Source of the DNA: Nevskiaceae bacterium
GTDB lineage: Bacteria; Pseudomonadota; Gammaproteobacteria; Nevskiales; Nevskiaceae
Assembly: GCA_004297005.1 (NCBI GenBank)
Contig: SCVA01000044.1
Coordinates: 1 to 64,000, forward strand
Direction: 5' to 3'
Length of the DNA: 64,000 nt
Shown here piece by piece: positions 51,937 through 61,991 of this stretch. The notes under the pieces were generated by a model. That model worked only from the letters and a program-made list of their open reading frames with translations, was not told where the DNA came from and did no database searches. Every line of letters starts with the position of its first letter. Within the stretch, counting starts at the first letter, position 1. Both the position numbers and the translations under genes were made by a program.

Positions 51937-53195
51937 GCAACAGCCCCTCCTCTCTACTGATCAAGAACGTCCGCCTGCTGGACCCGGCCGGCGCCAGCGA
52001 TGCCGTCACCAACGTGCTGCTGCGCGAGGGAGCTATCGCCGCGCTGGGAGCCGCCGCGCTGGCGGCCGGCGGCGAATCGCTGGATGGCAGCGGCCAGTGG
52101 CTGCTACCGGCCGCTACCGACCTCGCCGCCCGCCTGCGCGAGCCCGGTGCCACCCAGAAGGCCAGCATCGCCTCTGAAGCCCGCGCCGCGCTGGCCGCCG
52201 GCGTCGCAACCTTGTGCGTGCCTCCCGACACCAAGCCGGTGGCCGATACCCCGGCGCTGATCGACCGCATCCACGCCAAGGCCGCCCAGGCCGGCGCGGC
52301 CCGGGTGCTGGTTCTGGGGGCACTGACCCAGGGACTCGGCGGCGAAGCCCTGGCCGAGCTGTCGGCGCTGAAAGCCGCCGGTGTGGTCGGGGTCAGCAAT
52401 GGCCAGCGGCCGCTGTCCAATGCGCTGGTGGCGCGCCGCGCGCTGGAGTACGCCCAGGGTCTCGGCCTCACCGTGCATGTGCAGGCGCTGGAGCCAGCGC
52501 TGGCGAACGGCGGTTGCGCTCATGAAGGCGCCATAGCTACCCGGCTCGGTTTGGCCGGCATCCCGGTGGCGGCCGAGGTGGCGGCGATCCGCCAGTGGAT
52601 CTCGCTGGTGGAAGACACCGGCGGCCGCGTGCACTTCGGGCGCTTGTCCTCGGCGCGAGGCGCCGAGCTGGTGGAAAGCGCCCAGCAGCGCGGTCTGCCG
52701 GTGAGCGCCGACGTCGCCATCCACCAGCTGTTCCTCACCGACGCCGCGCTGGAAGGCTTCAACGCCCAGGCGCATCTGCTGCCGCCGCTGCGCGGCGAAG
52801 AAGACCGCCAGGCCCTGCGCGCTGCGCTGGCGCGCGGAGTGATTGCCGCGCTCTGCTCCGATCACCAGCCGCACGAGCCGGACGCCAAGATCAATCCCTT
52901 TCCGCTCACCGAACCCGGCACCAGCAGCGTCGAGACTCTGCTGCCACTGGCGGTGGAGCTGTTCCACCAGGGCTTGCTGACGCCACTGCAGATGGCGCAG
53001 CGCCTGAGCCTGGGCCCGGCGACGGTGCTCGGCCAAGCCCTGCCAGCGCTGCAGACCGGAACCAGACTACCGCTGGTACTGCTCGATCCGCAGGCACGGT
53101 GGACGCTGCGTCCGCAGGAGATGCTCAGCCGGGGCCGGAACAGCCTGTTCGCCGGCCGCGAGTTCCAGGGCCGGGTGCTGCGGGTTTTTCCTTAG
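51933..53195 (+). CDS. Dihydroorotase-like protein PyrC' (probably non-catalytic)
   Basis: Dihydroorotase fold with [11 protein letters not shown] where active enzymes have DxHxHLREPG; ATGA overlap with pyr[13 protein letters not shown] retained. Confidence 0.88.
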   Translation: MSNSPSSLLIKNVRLLDPAGASDAVTNVLLREGAIAALGAAALAAGGESLDGSGQWLLPAATDLAARLREPGATQKASIASEARAALAAGVATLCVPPDTKPVADTPALIDRIHAKAAQAGAARVLVLGALTQGLGGEALAELSALKAAGVVGVSNGQRPLSNALVARRALEYAQGLGLTVHVQALEPALANGGCAHEGAIATRLGLAGIPVAAEVAAIRQWISLVEDTGGRVHFGRLSSARGAELVESAQQRGLPVSADVAIHQLFLTDAALEGFNAQAHLLPPLRGEEDRQALRAALARGVIAALCSDHQPHEPDAKINPFPLTEPGTSSVETLLPLAVELFHQGLLTPLQMAQRLSLGPATVLGQALPALQTGTRLPLVLLDPQARWTLRPQEMLSRGRNSLFAGREFQGRVLRVFP

Positions 53196-53276
53196 CCCCG
53201 ACGCTGCCGCCTGCGCGCGGAATCGTGTAACTTCAACGCATCACTAGCAGTAGCCTAAAATTTCCGGGAGGAACGC

Positions 53277-53645
53277 ATGGCCCGCGTCATGATCGTGGAC
53301 GATTCACCCACCGACGTGCACAACATCAAGTCCATCCTGACCAAGGCCGGTCATGAGGTACTGGAAGCTACCTCCGGCCAGGATGCCCTGGACCGCATCA
53401 AGAGCGAGCGGCCCGATGCGGTGATCATGGACGTGGTGATGCCGGGCGTGAACGGCTTTCAGGCCACCCGCATGCTGTCGAAAGACCCGAGCACCGCCAG
53501 CATTCCCATCGTCGTGATCAGCTCCAAGAATCAGGAGTCCGACCGCATGTGGGCTTTGCGCCAGGGGGCCAAGGAATACGTGACCAAGCCGATCAAGGAC
53601 GCCGACCTGCTCGGCAAGCTGGCGCAGGCCCTGGGCGGTAAGTGA
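53277..53645 (+). CDS. pilH: Twitching motility response regulator PilH
   Basis: [27 protein letters not shown]...[17 protein letters not shown]...[14 protein letters not shown]. Confidence 0.92.
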   Translation: MARVMIVDDSPTDVHNIKSILTKAGHEVLEATSGQDALDRIKSERPDAVIMDVVMPGVNGFQATRMLSKDPSTASIPIVVISSKNQESDRMWALRQGAKEYVTKPIKDADLLGKLAQALGGK

Positions 53646-53649
53646 TCTC

Positions 53650-55620
53650 ATGAATCCCATCGTCCGTCGCTACGGCCTGCTGATCATCGCCGGCCTGCTG
53701 AGCATCCTTTCCGTCGTGGTGCTGCACCAGGCAAGCACGCAAGACGGTTCACCTGCCGAGTTGGACGCCGCCCGTCTCGTCAGCAGCCGCCTCTTGAATC
53801 TGGCGATCGCGGGTGATCCCGCGGCGCACGGGGGCAAGCCCGATTTCGCGGCACTGACCGCCGCCCTGCCGGAAGCCGAAGCGGCGCTGCAGAAGCTCGC
53901 GGCCACGGGTCAGGACATACCGGCGATCAATGACAGTTGGACGAAGCTGAAGGTCAGCGCTGGCGCCATCGTTGGCGTCCAGTCCGCCCAGGAGAAGGCG
54001 AGCGCCGCGGCGCAACGCATCAGCGAGACCGTGCCGGGTCTGATCGCGGGCTACCAGCAGATCGCCGACAAGCTGGCGCAGCGCAACGCTCCCTCAGGGC
54101 AGATTTACGTCGCCGCCGGCCAGTTGGTGCGTCTGGAGCGCCTCGCCGGACTGGCGGCGAAGGCGGCCAGCGCCGACACCGCCCAGTCGGCGATGGAGTC
54201 GCTGGACCAGGAAACCAAGGCCTTCAGCCAGGCCAATCAGACACTGGCTGAACCGGAGGCCGGCAACGGCATGATCCGCGACGCCACGGTGGAAGCGACC
54301 GCCAAGAAGATCGCCGCCAGCGACTACTCGCCGGTGCAGGAAGCCGTCACCACGCTGGTCGAAACCGCTCCCGCTCTCGCAGGCCTAGGCTCACAGTTGG
54401 CCGAGTTCAAGGGTCAGGCCGAGCAGGCTCTGGCCGCCGCGCTGGAGACCGAGCAGAAGCTCAGTGGGGCGCTGCCGGCGACGACACACAGCAACACCCT
54501 GCCGCTGGTGGGCCTGCTGCTGGGTGCGTTGGCACTCGGCCTGATCGCTGCCTACATCCTGGTCACCGTGCGCGAAACCCGCGCCAGCGAAGACAAGGTT
54601 CGTGAACAGGACGCCATCCGCCAGGGCGCCATCCTCAACCTGCTGGATGAAATCACCAACCTCGCCAACGGTGACCTTACCGGCGAGCTGACGGTGACCG
54701 AGGACTTTACCGGCAATATCGCCGACTCCTTGAACTACACCGTGCAGACCCTGCGCGGACTGGTTGGCACCATCAACCGCACCTCGGTGGAAATCGCCGC
54801 CGCCGCCTCCGGCACCGCCGACAGCGCCACCCGCATGAGCGTCAGCTCGGAAGGCCAGGCCCGTGAGGTGGTGCAGGCCACCCGCGCCATCAACAACGCC
54901 AGCCGCTCGCTGGAAGACGTGGCCGGCCGCGCCGAGAAGCTGGCCGAACAGGCCAAGGCCTCGGTGGAAGTGGCCCACAACGGCGCCGCAACCGTAGGCC
55001 GCACCATCCAGGGCATGAGCACCCTGCGCGAGCAGATCCAGGACACCGCCAAGCGCATCAAGCGCCTGGGTGAGTCCTCGCAGGAAATCGGCAACATCAT
55101 CGAGTTCATCAACGATATCGCCGAACAGACCAACACCCTGGCGCTCAACGCCTCCATCCAGGCCGCCATGGCCGGCGAGGCCGGTCGTGGCTTCGCGGTG
55201 GTCGCCGACGAAGTGCAGCGCCTGGCCGAACGTGCCGGCTCGGCAACCCGTCAGATCGAATCACTGGTGAAGACCATTCAGGCCGATACCCAGGAGGCGG
55301 TGACCTCGATGGAGCGATCCACCGCCAACGTGGTAGGCGGCGCGAAGTCGGCGGAAGAAGCCGGTCTGGCCCTGACCCGCATCGAAGCCACCTCGCAGGA
55401 TCTCGCCAAGCTGATCCAAGAGATCGCCGGCGCGGCCCGCGGCCAGTCGGCGGAAACCACGCGGCTGGCCGACACCATGCAGGGCATCCGTCAGGTCGCC
55501 GTGGAAACCTCCAGCACCGCCCAGCAGACCGCCGAGGCGGTGGGCGAGCTCAACGCGCTGTCGGAAAAACTGCGCGAGTCAGTGGCCGGCTTCAAGCTGC
55601 CGACCGACCTCGGTTATTGA
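53650..55620 (+). CDS. pilJ: Methyl-accepting chemotaxis protein PilJ
   Basis: Two TM segments; [53 protein letters not shown]. Confidence 0.95.
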   Translation: MNPIVRRYGLLIIAGLLSILSVVVLHQASTQDGSPAELDAARLVSSRLLNLAIAGDPAAHGGKPDFAALTAALPEAEAALQKLAATGQDIPAINDSWTKLKVSAGAIVGVQSAQEKASAAAQRISETVPGLIAGYQQIADKLAQRNAPSGQIYVAAGQLVRLERLAGLAAKAASADTAQSAMESLDQETKAFSQANQTLAEPEAGNGMIRDATVEATAKKIAASDYSPVQEAVTTLVETAPALAGLGSQLAEFKGQAEQALAAALETEQKLSGALPATTHSNTLPLVGLLLGALALGLIAAYILVTVRETRASEDKVREQDAIRQGAILNLLDEITNLANGDLTGELTVTEDFTGNIADSLNYTVQTLRGLVGTINRTSVEIAAAASGTADSATRMSVSSEGQAREVVQATRAINNASRSLEDVAGRAEKLAEQAKASVEVAHNGAATVGRTIQGMSTLREQIQDTAKRIKRLGESSQEIGNIIEFINDIAEQTNTLALNASIQAAMAGEAGRGFAVVADEVQRLAERAGSATRQIESLVKTIQADTQEAVTSMERSTANVVGGAKSAEEAGLALTRIEATSQDLAKLIQEIAGAARGQSAETTRLADTMQGIRQVAVETSSTAQQTAEAVGELNALSEKLRESVAGFKLPTDLGY

Positions 55621-55993
55621 GCCTGCTTGGGTTTTGACTTCGAATCAGCCCGCGGCGACGCGGGCTTTTTCTTATCCTGCTCCTCGGTGGCGGCATCCAC
55701 CGGGCGAGGCAAGCTGATGTAGGGCGCCGGGGACGCCGCGGCGCCGTTATAGACCCTGCCCATCGGCTGGGCCCCCACCGGCGGCAGCTTCAGCGCGTTG
55801 CTGTCGAAGTTGCCGAGGCCGGGATTGCCGAAATAGCCCTGGCCCGGATCCCCGAACACCCCGGCCTGACGGTCTCCGTAGCGGTCCGGCGGTACGGCGC
55901 TGGGCTGGGCCTGAGCTGCGAGCGTCGTCAGCAGCGGGGCGATACCGACGAGGGTCAGCAGATATCGGGGCAGCGGCGGACTCGAACTCACGT
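55614..55993 (-). CDS. Hypothetical secreted/periplasmic protein
   Basis: GTG start with signal-peptide-like [21 protein letters not shown]; tail-to-tail overlap with pilJ. Confidence 0.5.
55647..55672 (+). terminator. Rho-independent terminator downstream of pilJ
   Basis: AGCCCGCG-GCGA-CGCGGGCT followed by TTTTTC. Confidence 0.85.
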
Positions 55994-56185
55994 TGACAGG
56001 CCTGGACAATAGGGAATTGTTCCGAGGATAGCGCCAACGCGCGCACCGACGTCAGCCGGAAAAACCTCCCGCTCGCTTGCCGCCCTAGCCCCAGGGGACT
56101 ATCCTGCGCGCCTCTTTCACCCCGCGATTGAGCAACATTTGCTCAGCGCAGATTCGCTTTTTTCTTCCGCCACGTAAGGTGCTCA

Positions 56186-57841
56186 ATGTCTTTCCAGGCC
56201 GATCTCGAAAAGCTGCTCGGACTCAAAACCGTTACCTACAAGTACAACTTAAGCAAGACCGAGTTGTTCCACGAAGCCATCGCCAATGACAAGGGCCGCG
56301 TCGCCCACGGCGGCCCGAGCAACGTCCAGAAGGCCTACCCCACCGTTCTCGGCGACAAGGGTCCGCTGGTCTACTACACCGACCCGGACTGCACCGGCCG
56401 CCGCACCAAGGACACCTACGCGGTCGCCTGGCCGGAAGTCGAGCACGAGATCTGGTTCAAGGGCGATCTCAGCAAGTACGACCCGGCCAAGTACGAAGGC
56501 CTCCTGAAACGCCTCGTGCAACACCTCAATGACAAGCAGGCCACCCTGTACGTCAAGGATGTCTTCATGGGCTCCGACCCCGACTTCGCGGTGCCCTACC
56601 GCTTCGTCGGCGAGTACGCGACCCACGCCGCCTTCGCCGACAACATGTTCCCCAAGAACCTGCCGGGCGTGAAGGATGTCGATGCCCGCCGCTGGACCAT
56701 GCTCAACGTGCCCAGCTTCGTCTGCGTGCCGGAGCGTGACGGCTGCCGTTCGGAAGTCGCGATCATCATCGACGTGCGCAACAAGCTCTGCATCGTCGCC
56801 GGCCGCGCCGACTACTGCGGCGTGGTGAAGAAGACCATCTTCACCGTCGGCAACTTCCTGCTGCCCAAGGAAGGTCGCCTGTCCATGCACTGCTCGGCCA
56901 ACGTCGGCGCCAAGGGCGACGGCGCGATCCTGTTCGGCCTCTCCGGTACCGGCAAGACCACCCTCTCCGCCGACGCCAGCCGCAAGCTGATCGGCGACGA
57001 CGAGACCATCTGGTCCGACAACGGCCTGTGCAATCTCGAAGGCGGCTGCTACGCCAAGCTGATCAACCTCGACAAGGACGCCGAACCGGTGATCGCCGAG
57101 GCCCTGTCCAAGGCCGGCTGCATCATCGAGAACGTGCCGCCGCTGCCGGGCAAGAAGATCGAGGAATGCCATCCCGACCAGCTCGACCTCAACGACGGTT
57201 CACTGGCCGAGAACACCCGCCTGTCCTACCCGCTGGAAGTCATCCCCAATGTGATGCCCAACGGCCAGGGTCCGCACCCGCAGACCATCGTGCTGCTCAC
57301 CGCCGACGCCTTCGGCGTGCTACCGCCGGTGGCGATCCTCGAACCCGAGGACGTGATGTACCACTTCGTCTCCGGCTTCACCGCCCGCGTCGCCGGCACC
57401 GAAGTCGGTATCACCGAACCGCAGCCGACCTTCTCGGCCTGCTTCGGCGGCCCCTTCATGAGCCACAAGCCCAACGTCTACGCCGAGCTGCTGGCGAAGA
57501 AGATGAAGGATCACAAGGCCCGCTGCATCCTGCTCAACACCGGCTGGTCGGGCGGCCCCTATGGCGTCGGCAAGCGCATGAGCATCAAGCTCACCCGCGC
57601 CCTGCTCAACGCTGCGCTCAACGGCGATCTCGACAATGTGCCGACCGAGAAGCTGGAGATTCTCAACCTCACCATCCCCACCGCCTGCCCGGGCATCCCG
57701 GATGCGACGGTGCTGAACCCGCGCAACACCTGGGCCGACAAGGCTGCCTACGATCACACCGCCACCAAGCTGCGTGACATGTTCCGGCACAACTTCGAAG
57801 CCAAGGGCTTTGCCGCCTTCGGCATCCAGCCGCGCATCTAG
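56186..57841 (+). CDS. pckA: Phosphoenolpyruvate carboxykinase (ATP)
   Basis: GLSGTGKTTLSADASRKLIGDDE; NTGWSGGPYGVGKRMSIK. Confidence 0.97.
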   Translation: MSFQADLEKLLGLKTVTYKYNLSKTELFHEAIANDKGRVAHGGPSNVQKAYPTVLGDKGPLVYYTDPDCTGRRTKDTYAVAWPEVEHEIWFKGDLSKYDPAKYEGLLKRLVQHLNDKQATLYVKDVFMGSDPDFAVPYRFVGEYATHAAFADNMFPKNLPGVKDVDARRWTMLNVPSFVCVPERDGCRSEVAIIIDVRNKLCIVAGRADYCGVVKKTIFTVGNFLLPKEGRLSMHCSANVGAKGDGAILFGLSGTGKTTLSADASRKLIGDDETIWSDNGLCNLEGGCYAKLINLDKDAEPVIAEALSKAGCIIENVPPLPGKKIEECHPDQLDLNDGSLAENTRLSYPLEVIPNVMPNGQGPHPQTIVLLTADAFGVLPPVAILEPEDVMYHFVSGFTARVAGTEVGITEPQPTFSACFGGPFMSHKPNVYAELLAKKMKDHKARCILLNTGWSGGPYGVGKRMSIKLTRALLNAALNGDLDNVPTEKLEILNLTIPTACPGIPDATVLNPRNTWADKAAYDHTATKLRDMFRHNFEAKGFAAFGIQPRI

Positions 57842-57880
57842 GCGTCCGAGCGTCGCAAGACGAACGGCAAACGCAGTACT

Positions 57881-57914
57881 GAAACGGCCACCCTCGCGGT
57901 GGCCGTTTCCGTTT
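57881..57914 (+). terminator. Rho-independent terminator of pckA
   Basis: GAAACGGCCACC-CTCGC-GGTGGCCGTTTC then CGTTTT. Confidence 0.85.
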
Positions 57915-57985
57915 TAACTCCCCAGGTGCCGCACCTCGGCATGACCTGTGCGAAGGCTGGTTCAGCCTCCACGCCTGTCCCCGCC

Positions 57986-59800
57986 ATGCGCACCCTGCCC
58001 TCGGTCGTCTCCAGCCTCGCCCTGCTCCTGCTGCTTTCCGCCTGCGGCCGGTCCGCGGGCCCCGACGGCACGGACGACAATGAACCGCCGCCACCTCCGC
58101 CGAGCGGCAAGACCTTCGCGCTGGAAGAGGCCACGGTGGCCGACATCCACGCCGCCTTTGCCGGCGAGCAGACACTGGCGGACGGCAGTCCATTGAGCTG
58201 CGTGAAGCTCTACGAGCTGTATACCGCCCGCATCGCCGCCATCGACGACTACCCGCAGGCCGCTGGCCTGCCAGTACGGGCAGTGCTGCGCATCAATCCC
58301 CAGGCGCGGGCCGAGGCCGAAGCCCTCGATGCGCTGTACGCGAAGGAAGGCCTGGGGGGGCGGCCGCTGCATTGCGTACCAATGCTGCTCAAGGACAACT
58401 ACGACACCTACGACCATCCCTCGACCTCGGGCTCGTACTCCATGCTCGGCCATCAGGCCAGCGTCGACGCCAATGCCGTCGCTGGCCTGCGCAGAAACGG
58501 TGCGCTGATCCTGGGCAAGGCCAACCAGGACGAATTCGCCTTCACTGTCATGGGCACCAGCGGCCGCGGCCCGCTCACCCGCAACCCCTACGACACCAGC
58601 CAGTCGCCGGGCGGCTCCAGTAGCGGCACAGGCGCCGCCATCGCCGCCAATTTCGCCGCCATCGGCACCGGCACCGACACCTGCATGTCGATCCGCTACC
58701 CCTCCTCGGTGAACGGCCTGGCGGGCATCCGTCCCAGCGTCGGCCTGGTGTCGCAGCACGGCGTGTTCCCGCTCACCCATTCGCGCGACGCGCCCGGGCC
58801 GATGGCGCGCACGCTGCACGACGCGGTGCTGGCGCTCAACGCCATGGCCGGGGCCGATCCGCGCGACGCAAAGACTCTGGAGTACAGCAACCTCGCCTAC
58901 CCCAACCGGCCGGCCGATTACACCGCCTTCCTCGACCGCGAGAAGTACGGTCTGAAGGGCAGGAAGCTCGGCTTCGTGAAGCGGATGGGCACGCTCGACA
59001 CCGCCGGCGACGGCGAGCATCTGGCGCTGATCGAAGCCGCGATCGCCGAGATGAAGGTGCTCGGCGCCGAGGTCTACGAGGTGGAATTCCCGGACTTCGT
59101 CTCGGTGGCGGCCTCCGCCATGCACTACGAGTGGAATGAGTACTTCCGTCAGTTCGAGGCGGAAAACGGCTATGCCGCGCCGCGCCGCTGCCTGACTGCG
59201 CTCAATGCCGGCCAGAACCAGTGCAGCCTCGGTGACGGCGTGCTCGATACCGGCCTGGTCAGCCCGGTGGCGCTGATCTCGGTGGCCTCGGCCGCGTTGA
59301 GCGACCCCGACACCCCACCCGACGCCGCCCTGCTCCAGCAACACGTCGATACCCGCAACTATGTGCAGGCGCTGATGGACGCCTATCCCCTGCCTGGCGG
59401 CGGCACGGTGCGGCTGGACGCGCTGCTGATCCGCCCCGGTTCCAGCCCGCGCACCTGCGACTTCGGCTCCAGCACCCAGAACCCTTCGGTGGTGGTGCCG
59501 GTCGGCCTCACCAGCGACGGCGTGCCCAAGGGCATCGAAGTGCTGGCGCGCAAATGGGACGAACCCACCGCCATCGGCATCGCCTACGACTACGAACAGG
59601 CCACGCACTTCCGCACGCCGCCCAAGCTCGCCGCCAATCCGCAGGCGGGCAGCCTGCTGGTGAGCGAGTTCAACCGCGCACGCGAGGATCTGTTGCTGAG
59701 CCTGCTCGACCAGGATCCCTACGCTCTGCCTGTGGAGGAATACCTGCGGGTGATCCGCGAGTACGTCAGCGGCTTCAGCGAAGTCCCGGGCAGTCCCTGA
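57986..59800 (+). CDS. Amidase signature family lipoprotein
   Basis: Lipobox LLLLSACG; LHCVPMLLKDNYDT; SQSPGGSSSGTGAAIAANFAAIGTGTDT. Confidence 0.9.
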   Translation: MRTLPSVVSSLALLLLLSACGRSAGPDGTDDNEPPPPPPSGKTFALEEATVADIHAAFAGEQTLADGSPLSCVKLYELYTARIAAIDDYPQAAGLPVRAVLRINPQARAEAEALDALYAKEGLGGRPLHCVPMLLKDNYDTYDHPSTSGSYSMLGHQASVDANAVAGLRRNGALILGKANQDEFAFTVMGTSGRGPLTRNPYDTSQSPGGSSSGTGAAIAANFAAIGTGTDTCMSIRYPSSVNGLAGIRPSVGLVSQHGVFPLTHSRDAPGPMARTLHDAVLALNAMAGADPRDAKTLEYSNLAYPNRPADYTAFLDREKYGLKGRKLGFVKRMGTLDTAGDGEHLALIEAAIAEMKVLGAEVYEVEFPDFVSVAASAMHYEWNEYFRQFEAENGYAAPRRCLTALNAGQNQCSLGDGVLDTGLVSPVALISVASAALSDPDTPPDAALLQQHVDTRNYVQALMDAYPLPGGGTVRLDALLIRPGSSPRTCDFGSSTQNPSVVVPVGLTSDGVPKGIEVLARKWDEPTAIGIAYDYEQATHFRTPPKLAANPQAGSLLVSEFNRAREDLLLSLLDQDPYALPVEEYLRVIREYVSGFSEVPGSP

Positions 59801-59812
59801 GCCCTATCCTGT

Positions 59813-59922
59813 CCCCGCCCCCGCCTGCGGGGGAGGGCTAGGGAGGGGGCGTTTGCCTGACCATTGCGCCGCACTGAATGGCAACGCCCCCATCCCAACC
59901 TTCCCCCGCCAGCGGGGGAAGG
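59813..59922. repeat. Inverted pair of GC-rich palindromic intergenic repeats (copies 2 and 3)
   Basis: 59813-59854 reverse-orientation copy, 59883-59922 forward copy AACGCCCCCATCCCAACCTTCCCCCGCCAGCGGGGGAAGG. Confidence 0.8.
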
Positions 59923-59951
59923 GGTTTCAAGCCTCTTTTCGGATTGCCACC

Positions 59952-61742
59952 ATGCTCCGCGCTGTCGCCCTATCGACCATCGTCCTTCTGCTCAGCGCCT
60001 GCGGCAGTTCCGCGCCCCCGGACAGCGCGGCGATACCCGAGGAGCCGGCACCCAGCCCGGCGGTGTTCGACCGCGTCGCCGCCGATCCCACGGCACCCGG
60101 CCTGTCCGCCGCCAGCTCGCAGCTCTACGACTTCGGGCGGATCAGCGTGCATGATGAGGTCAGCGGCGACAGCTACGAGTCCGACGTGCGCGGCATCGCC
60201 TGGTATCCGCAGTCGCCGGCCGGCCGCCTGCCGGTGCTGGTCTGGCTGCACGGCCGGCACCAGACCTGCCAGTTGGTGATCGGCGGACTGCCCCTGCTGG
60301 GCGTGGGCGACGACGACTGCCCCACGGGCATCCCGCTGTTCGAGTCCGCGCCCAGCTACCGGGGCTACGACGCCGCCGCCGAGCTGCTGGCGACCCAGGG
60401 CTATCTGGTGCTGTCCATCGACCTCAACGATGTCAACGACAATGACAACACCGCCCCCACCGACCGCGGCGCCCTGGCCCGCGCCGAACTGGCGCTGGAA
60501 CATCTGGACCGCTTCCGTGCCATCGACGCCGCCGGTGGCGAGGGTTTCGATGCCCTGAAGGGGCATCTCGACTTCCAGCGCGTCGGCCTGATGGGCCACT
60601 CGCGCGGCGGCATCGGCATCCTCAAGGCCGCGCAGGAGAACGCGCTGCGCCCGACGGAGACGCGCTACGGCATCCGCGCCCTGTTCGGGCTGGCGCCCGA
60701 CACCTCGGGCCTCAACATCGGCGCCGCCGCCTACGAGGTGGAGCCCGACACCGCCTGGGCGGCGCTGATCGGCTATTGCGACGGCGACGCCAGCGACTTC
60801 TTCGGCAGCTACTACTTCGACCGCAACCGCCTGCGCGCCGACCTCGCCGCGCCGCGCTACCAGTTGATCGCAATGGGCGCGAACCACAACTACTACAACA
60901 CCGAGTGGACCGGCAGCGACGACTGGACCCTGCAGGACAGCAACAGCAGCGATCCGCACTGCGGTCGCAGCAGCGGCGAGCGCGACAGCGTCGAGGACCA
61001 GCAGGCGCAGTTGCAGTACTTCCTGTCCAGCTACTTCCGCTGGTTCGTCGGCAGCGAAGCCGCCTATGCCGGCTACTGGCAGGCTCGCGAAGCGGTGCCC
61101 GACAGCGTCTGCGCCAGCACGCGCGCGGACTGCCCCGGCCGTTTCCACTACAGCCGCTGGCCGCTGCCAGCGGACAGGCTGGCGGTGCTCAGCTACGCGG
61201 CCGACAGCGGCACGGATCGCAATACGCTGGGCGGGCCGGTGACGCTGGAAAACCTCAGCGCCAGCCTCTGCACCCCCGACGACGGCGGCGACGATCCGCC
61301 CAGCGGTGGTCACGGCTGCCCAGCCGACCCGACCTTCAGCCGCATTCCGCAACTGGCGCTGAGCTGGTCCGGCGCCGCCAGCCTGCGCGCCGAGTTCGCG
61401 GCACAGGATGTCCGTGGCTACTGGCGACTGGCCCTGCGCCTGGGGCTGAACGGCGCCGAGGGCGCCAATCCGCCAACCGGCCAGGACTTCGAGATCGTGC
61501 TCAGCGACCGCACCGGCCGTAGCGCCCACCTGCGTGCCGCCGACTGGAGCGACGCGCTGTTCGTGCCGCCCGGCGACCCCTACGCCGACGGCGGCAGCCA
61601 GCGCACACTGTTGCACGGCGTCTATCTGCCGCTCGCCGCCTTCACCGGCATCGACCGCGGCGCGGTCACGGCGGTGGAGCTGCGCTTCGACGCCACGCCC
61701 AGCGGGCAGTTGCAGTTGGCGGATCTGCAGTTCGAGCGGTAA
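59952..61742 (+). CDS. Alpha/beta hydrolase lipoprotein
   Basis: Lipobox VLLLSACG; VLVWLHGRHQTC; VGLMGHSRGGIGILKA nucleophile elbow. Confidence 0.8.
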   Translation: MLRAVALSTIVLLLSACGSSAPPDSAAIPEEPAPSPAVFDRVAADPTAPGLSAASSQLYDFGRISVHDEVSGDSYESDVRGIAWYPQSPAGRLPVLVWLHGRHQTCQLVIGGLPLLGVGDDDCPTGIPLFESAPSYRGYDAAAELLATQGYLVLSIDLNDVNDNDNTAPTDRGALARAELALEHLDRFRAIDAAGGEGFDALKGHLDFQRVGLMGHSRGGIGILKAAQENALRPTETRYGIRALFGLAPDTSGLNIGAAAYEVEPDTAWAALIGYCDGDASDFFGSYYFDRNRLRADLAAPRYQLIAMGANHNYYNTEWTGSDDWTLQDSNSSDPHCGRSSGERDSVEDQQAQLQYFLSSYFRWFVGSEAAYAGYWQAREAVPDSVCASTRADCPGRFHYSRWPLPADRLAVLSYAADSGTDRNTLGGPVTLENLSASLCTPDDGGDDPPSGGHGCPADPTFSRIPQLALSWSGAASLRAEFAAQDVRGYWRLALRLGLNGAEGANPPTGQDFEIVLSDRTGRSAHLRAADWSDALFVPPGDPYADGGSQRTLLHGVYLPLAAFTGIDRGAVTAVELRFDATPSGQLQLADLQFER

Positions 61743-61958
61743 GGGCGGCGGCTGCGCCGCCTGTGAGGGCGCGGGTTCGCTGCGCTCCCCGCTGTGAGGG
61801 CGGGCAGCTTCGCTGACCCTGTGAGGGACCATCGAAAGCTCTTCCCCCGCCTCTGCGCCTCTGCTTTTCCCTCACAGCGCTGCGCAGCAGCGCGACCTCA
61901 CAGCCGACCAGCGTAGCGAGGTCGGCGCCCTCACAGGCGGCGCAGCCGCCGCCCTCAC
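61743..61958. repeat. ~210 bp compound palindromic element with 28 bp terminal inverted repeats and TGTGAGGG motifs
   Basis: Left GGGCGGCGGCTGCGCCGCCTGTGAGGGC and its exact reverse complement near 61927-61954; TGTGAGGG at 61762, 61793, 61820 (+) and its complement at 61869, 61895 (1 mismatch), 61928. Confidence 0.8.
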
Positions 61959-61991
61959 CGCTAAACTGCGCAGCTAAGCCAGGAGCCCCTC

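Noticed and set aside
57962-59608. 548 aa minus-strand ORF
   Set aside because: Shadow of the amidase gene; no motifs.
59970-61832. 620 aa minus-strand ORF
   Set aside because: Shadow of the alpha/beta hydrolase, whose plus frame has a lipobox and nucleophile elbow.
61743-61958. Possible CRISPR array
   Set aside because: Motif is only 8 bp, present in both orientations, and the spacers are palindromic and not unique; no cas genes nearby.
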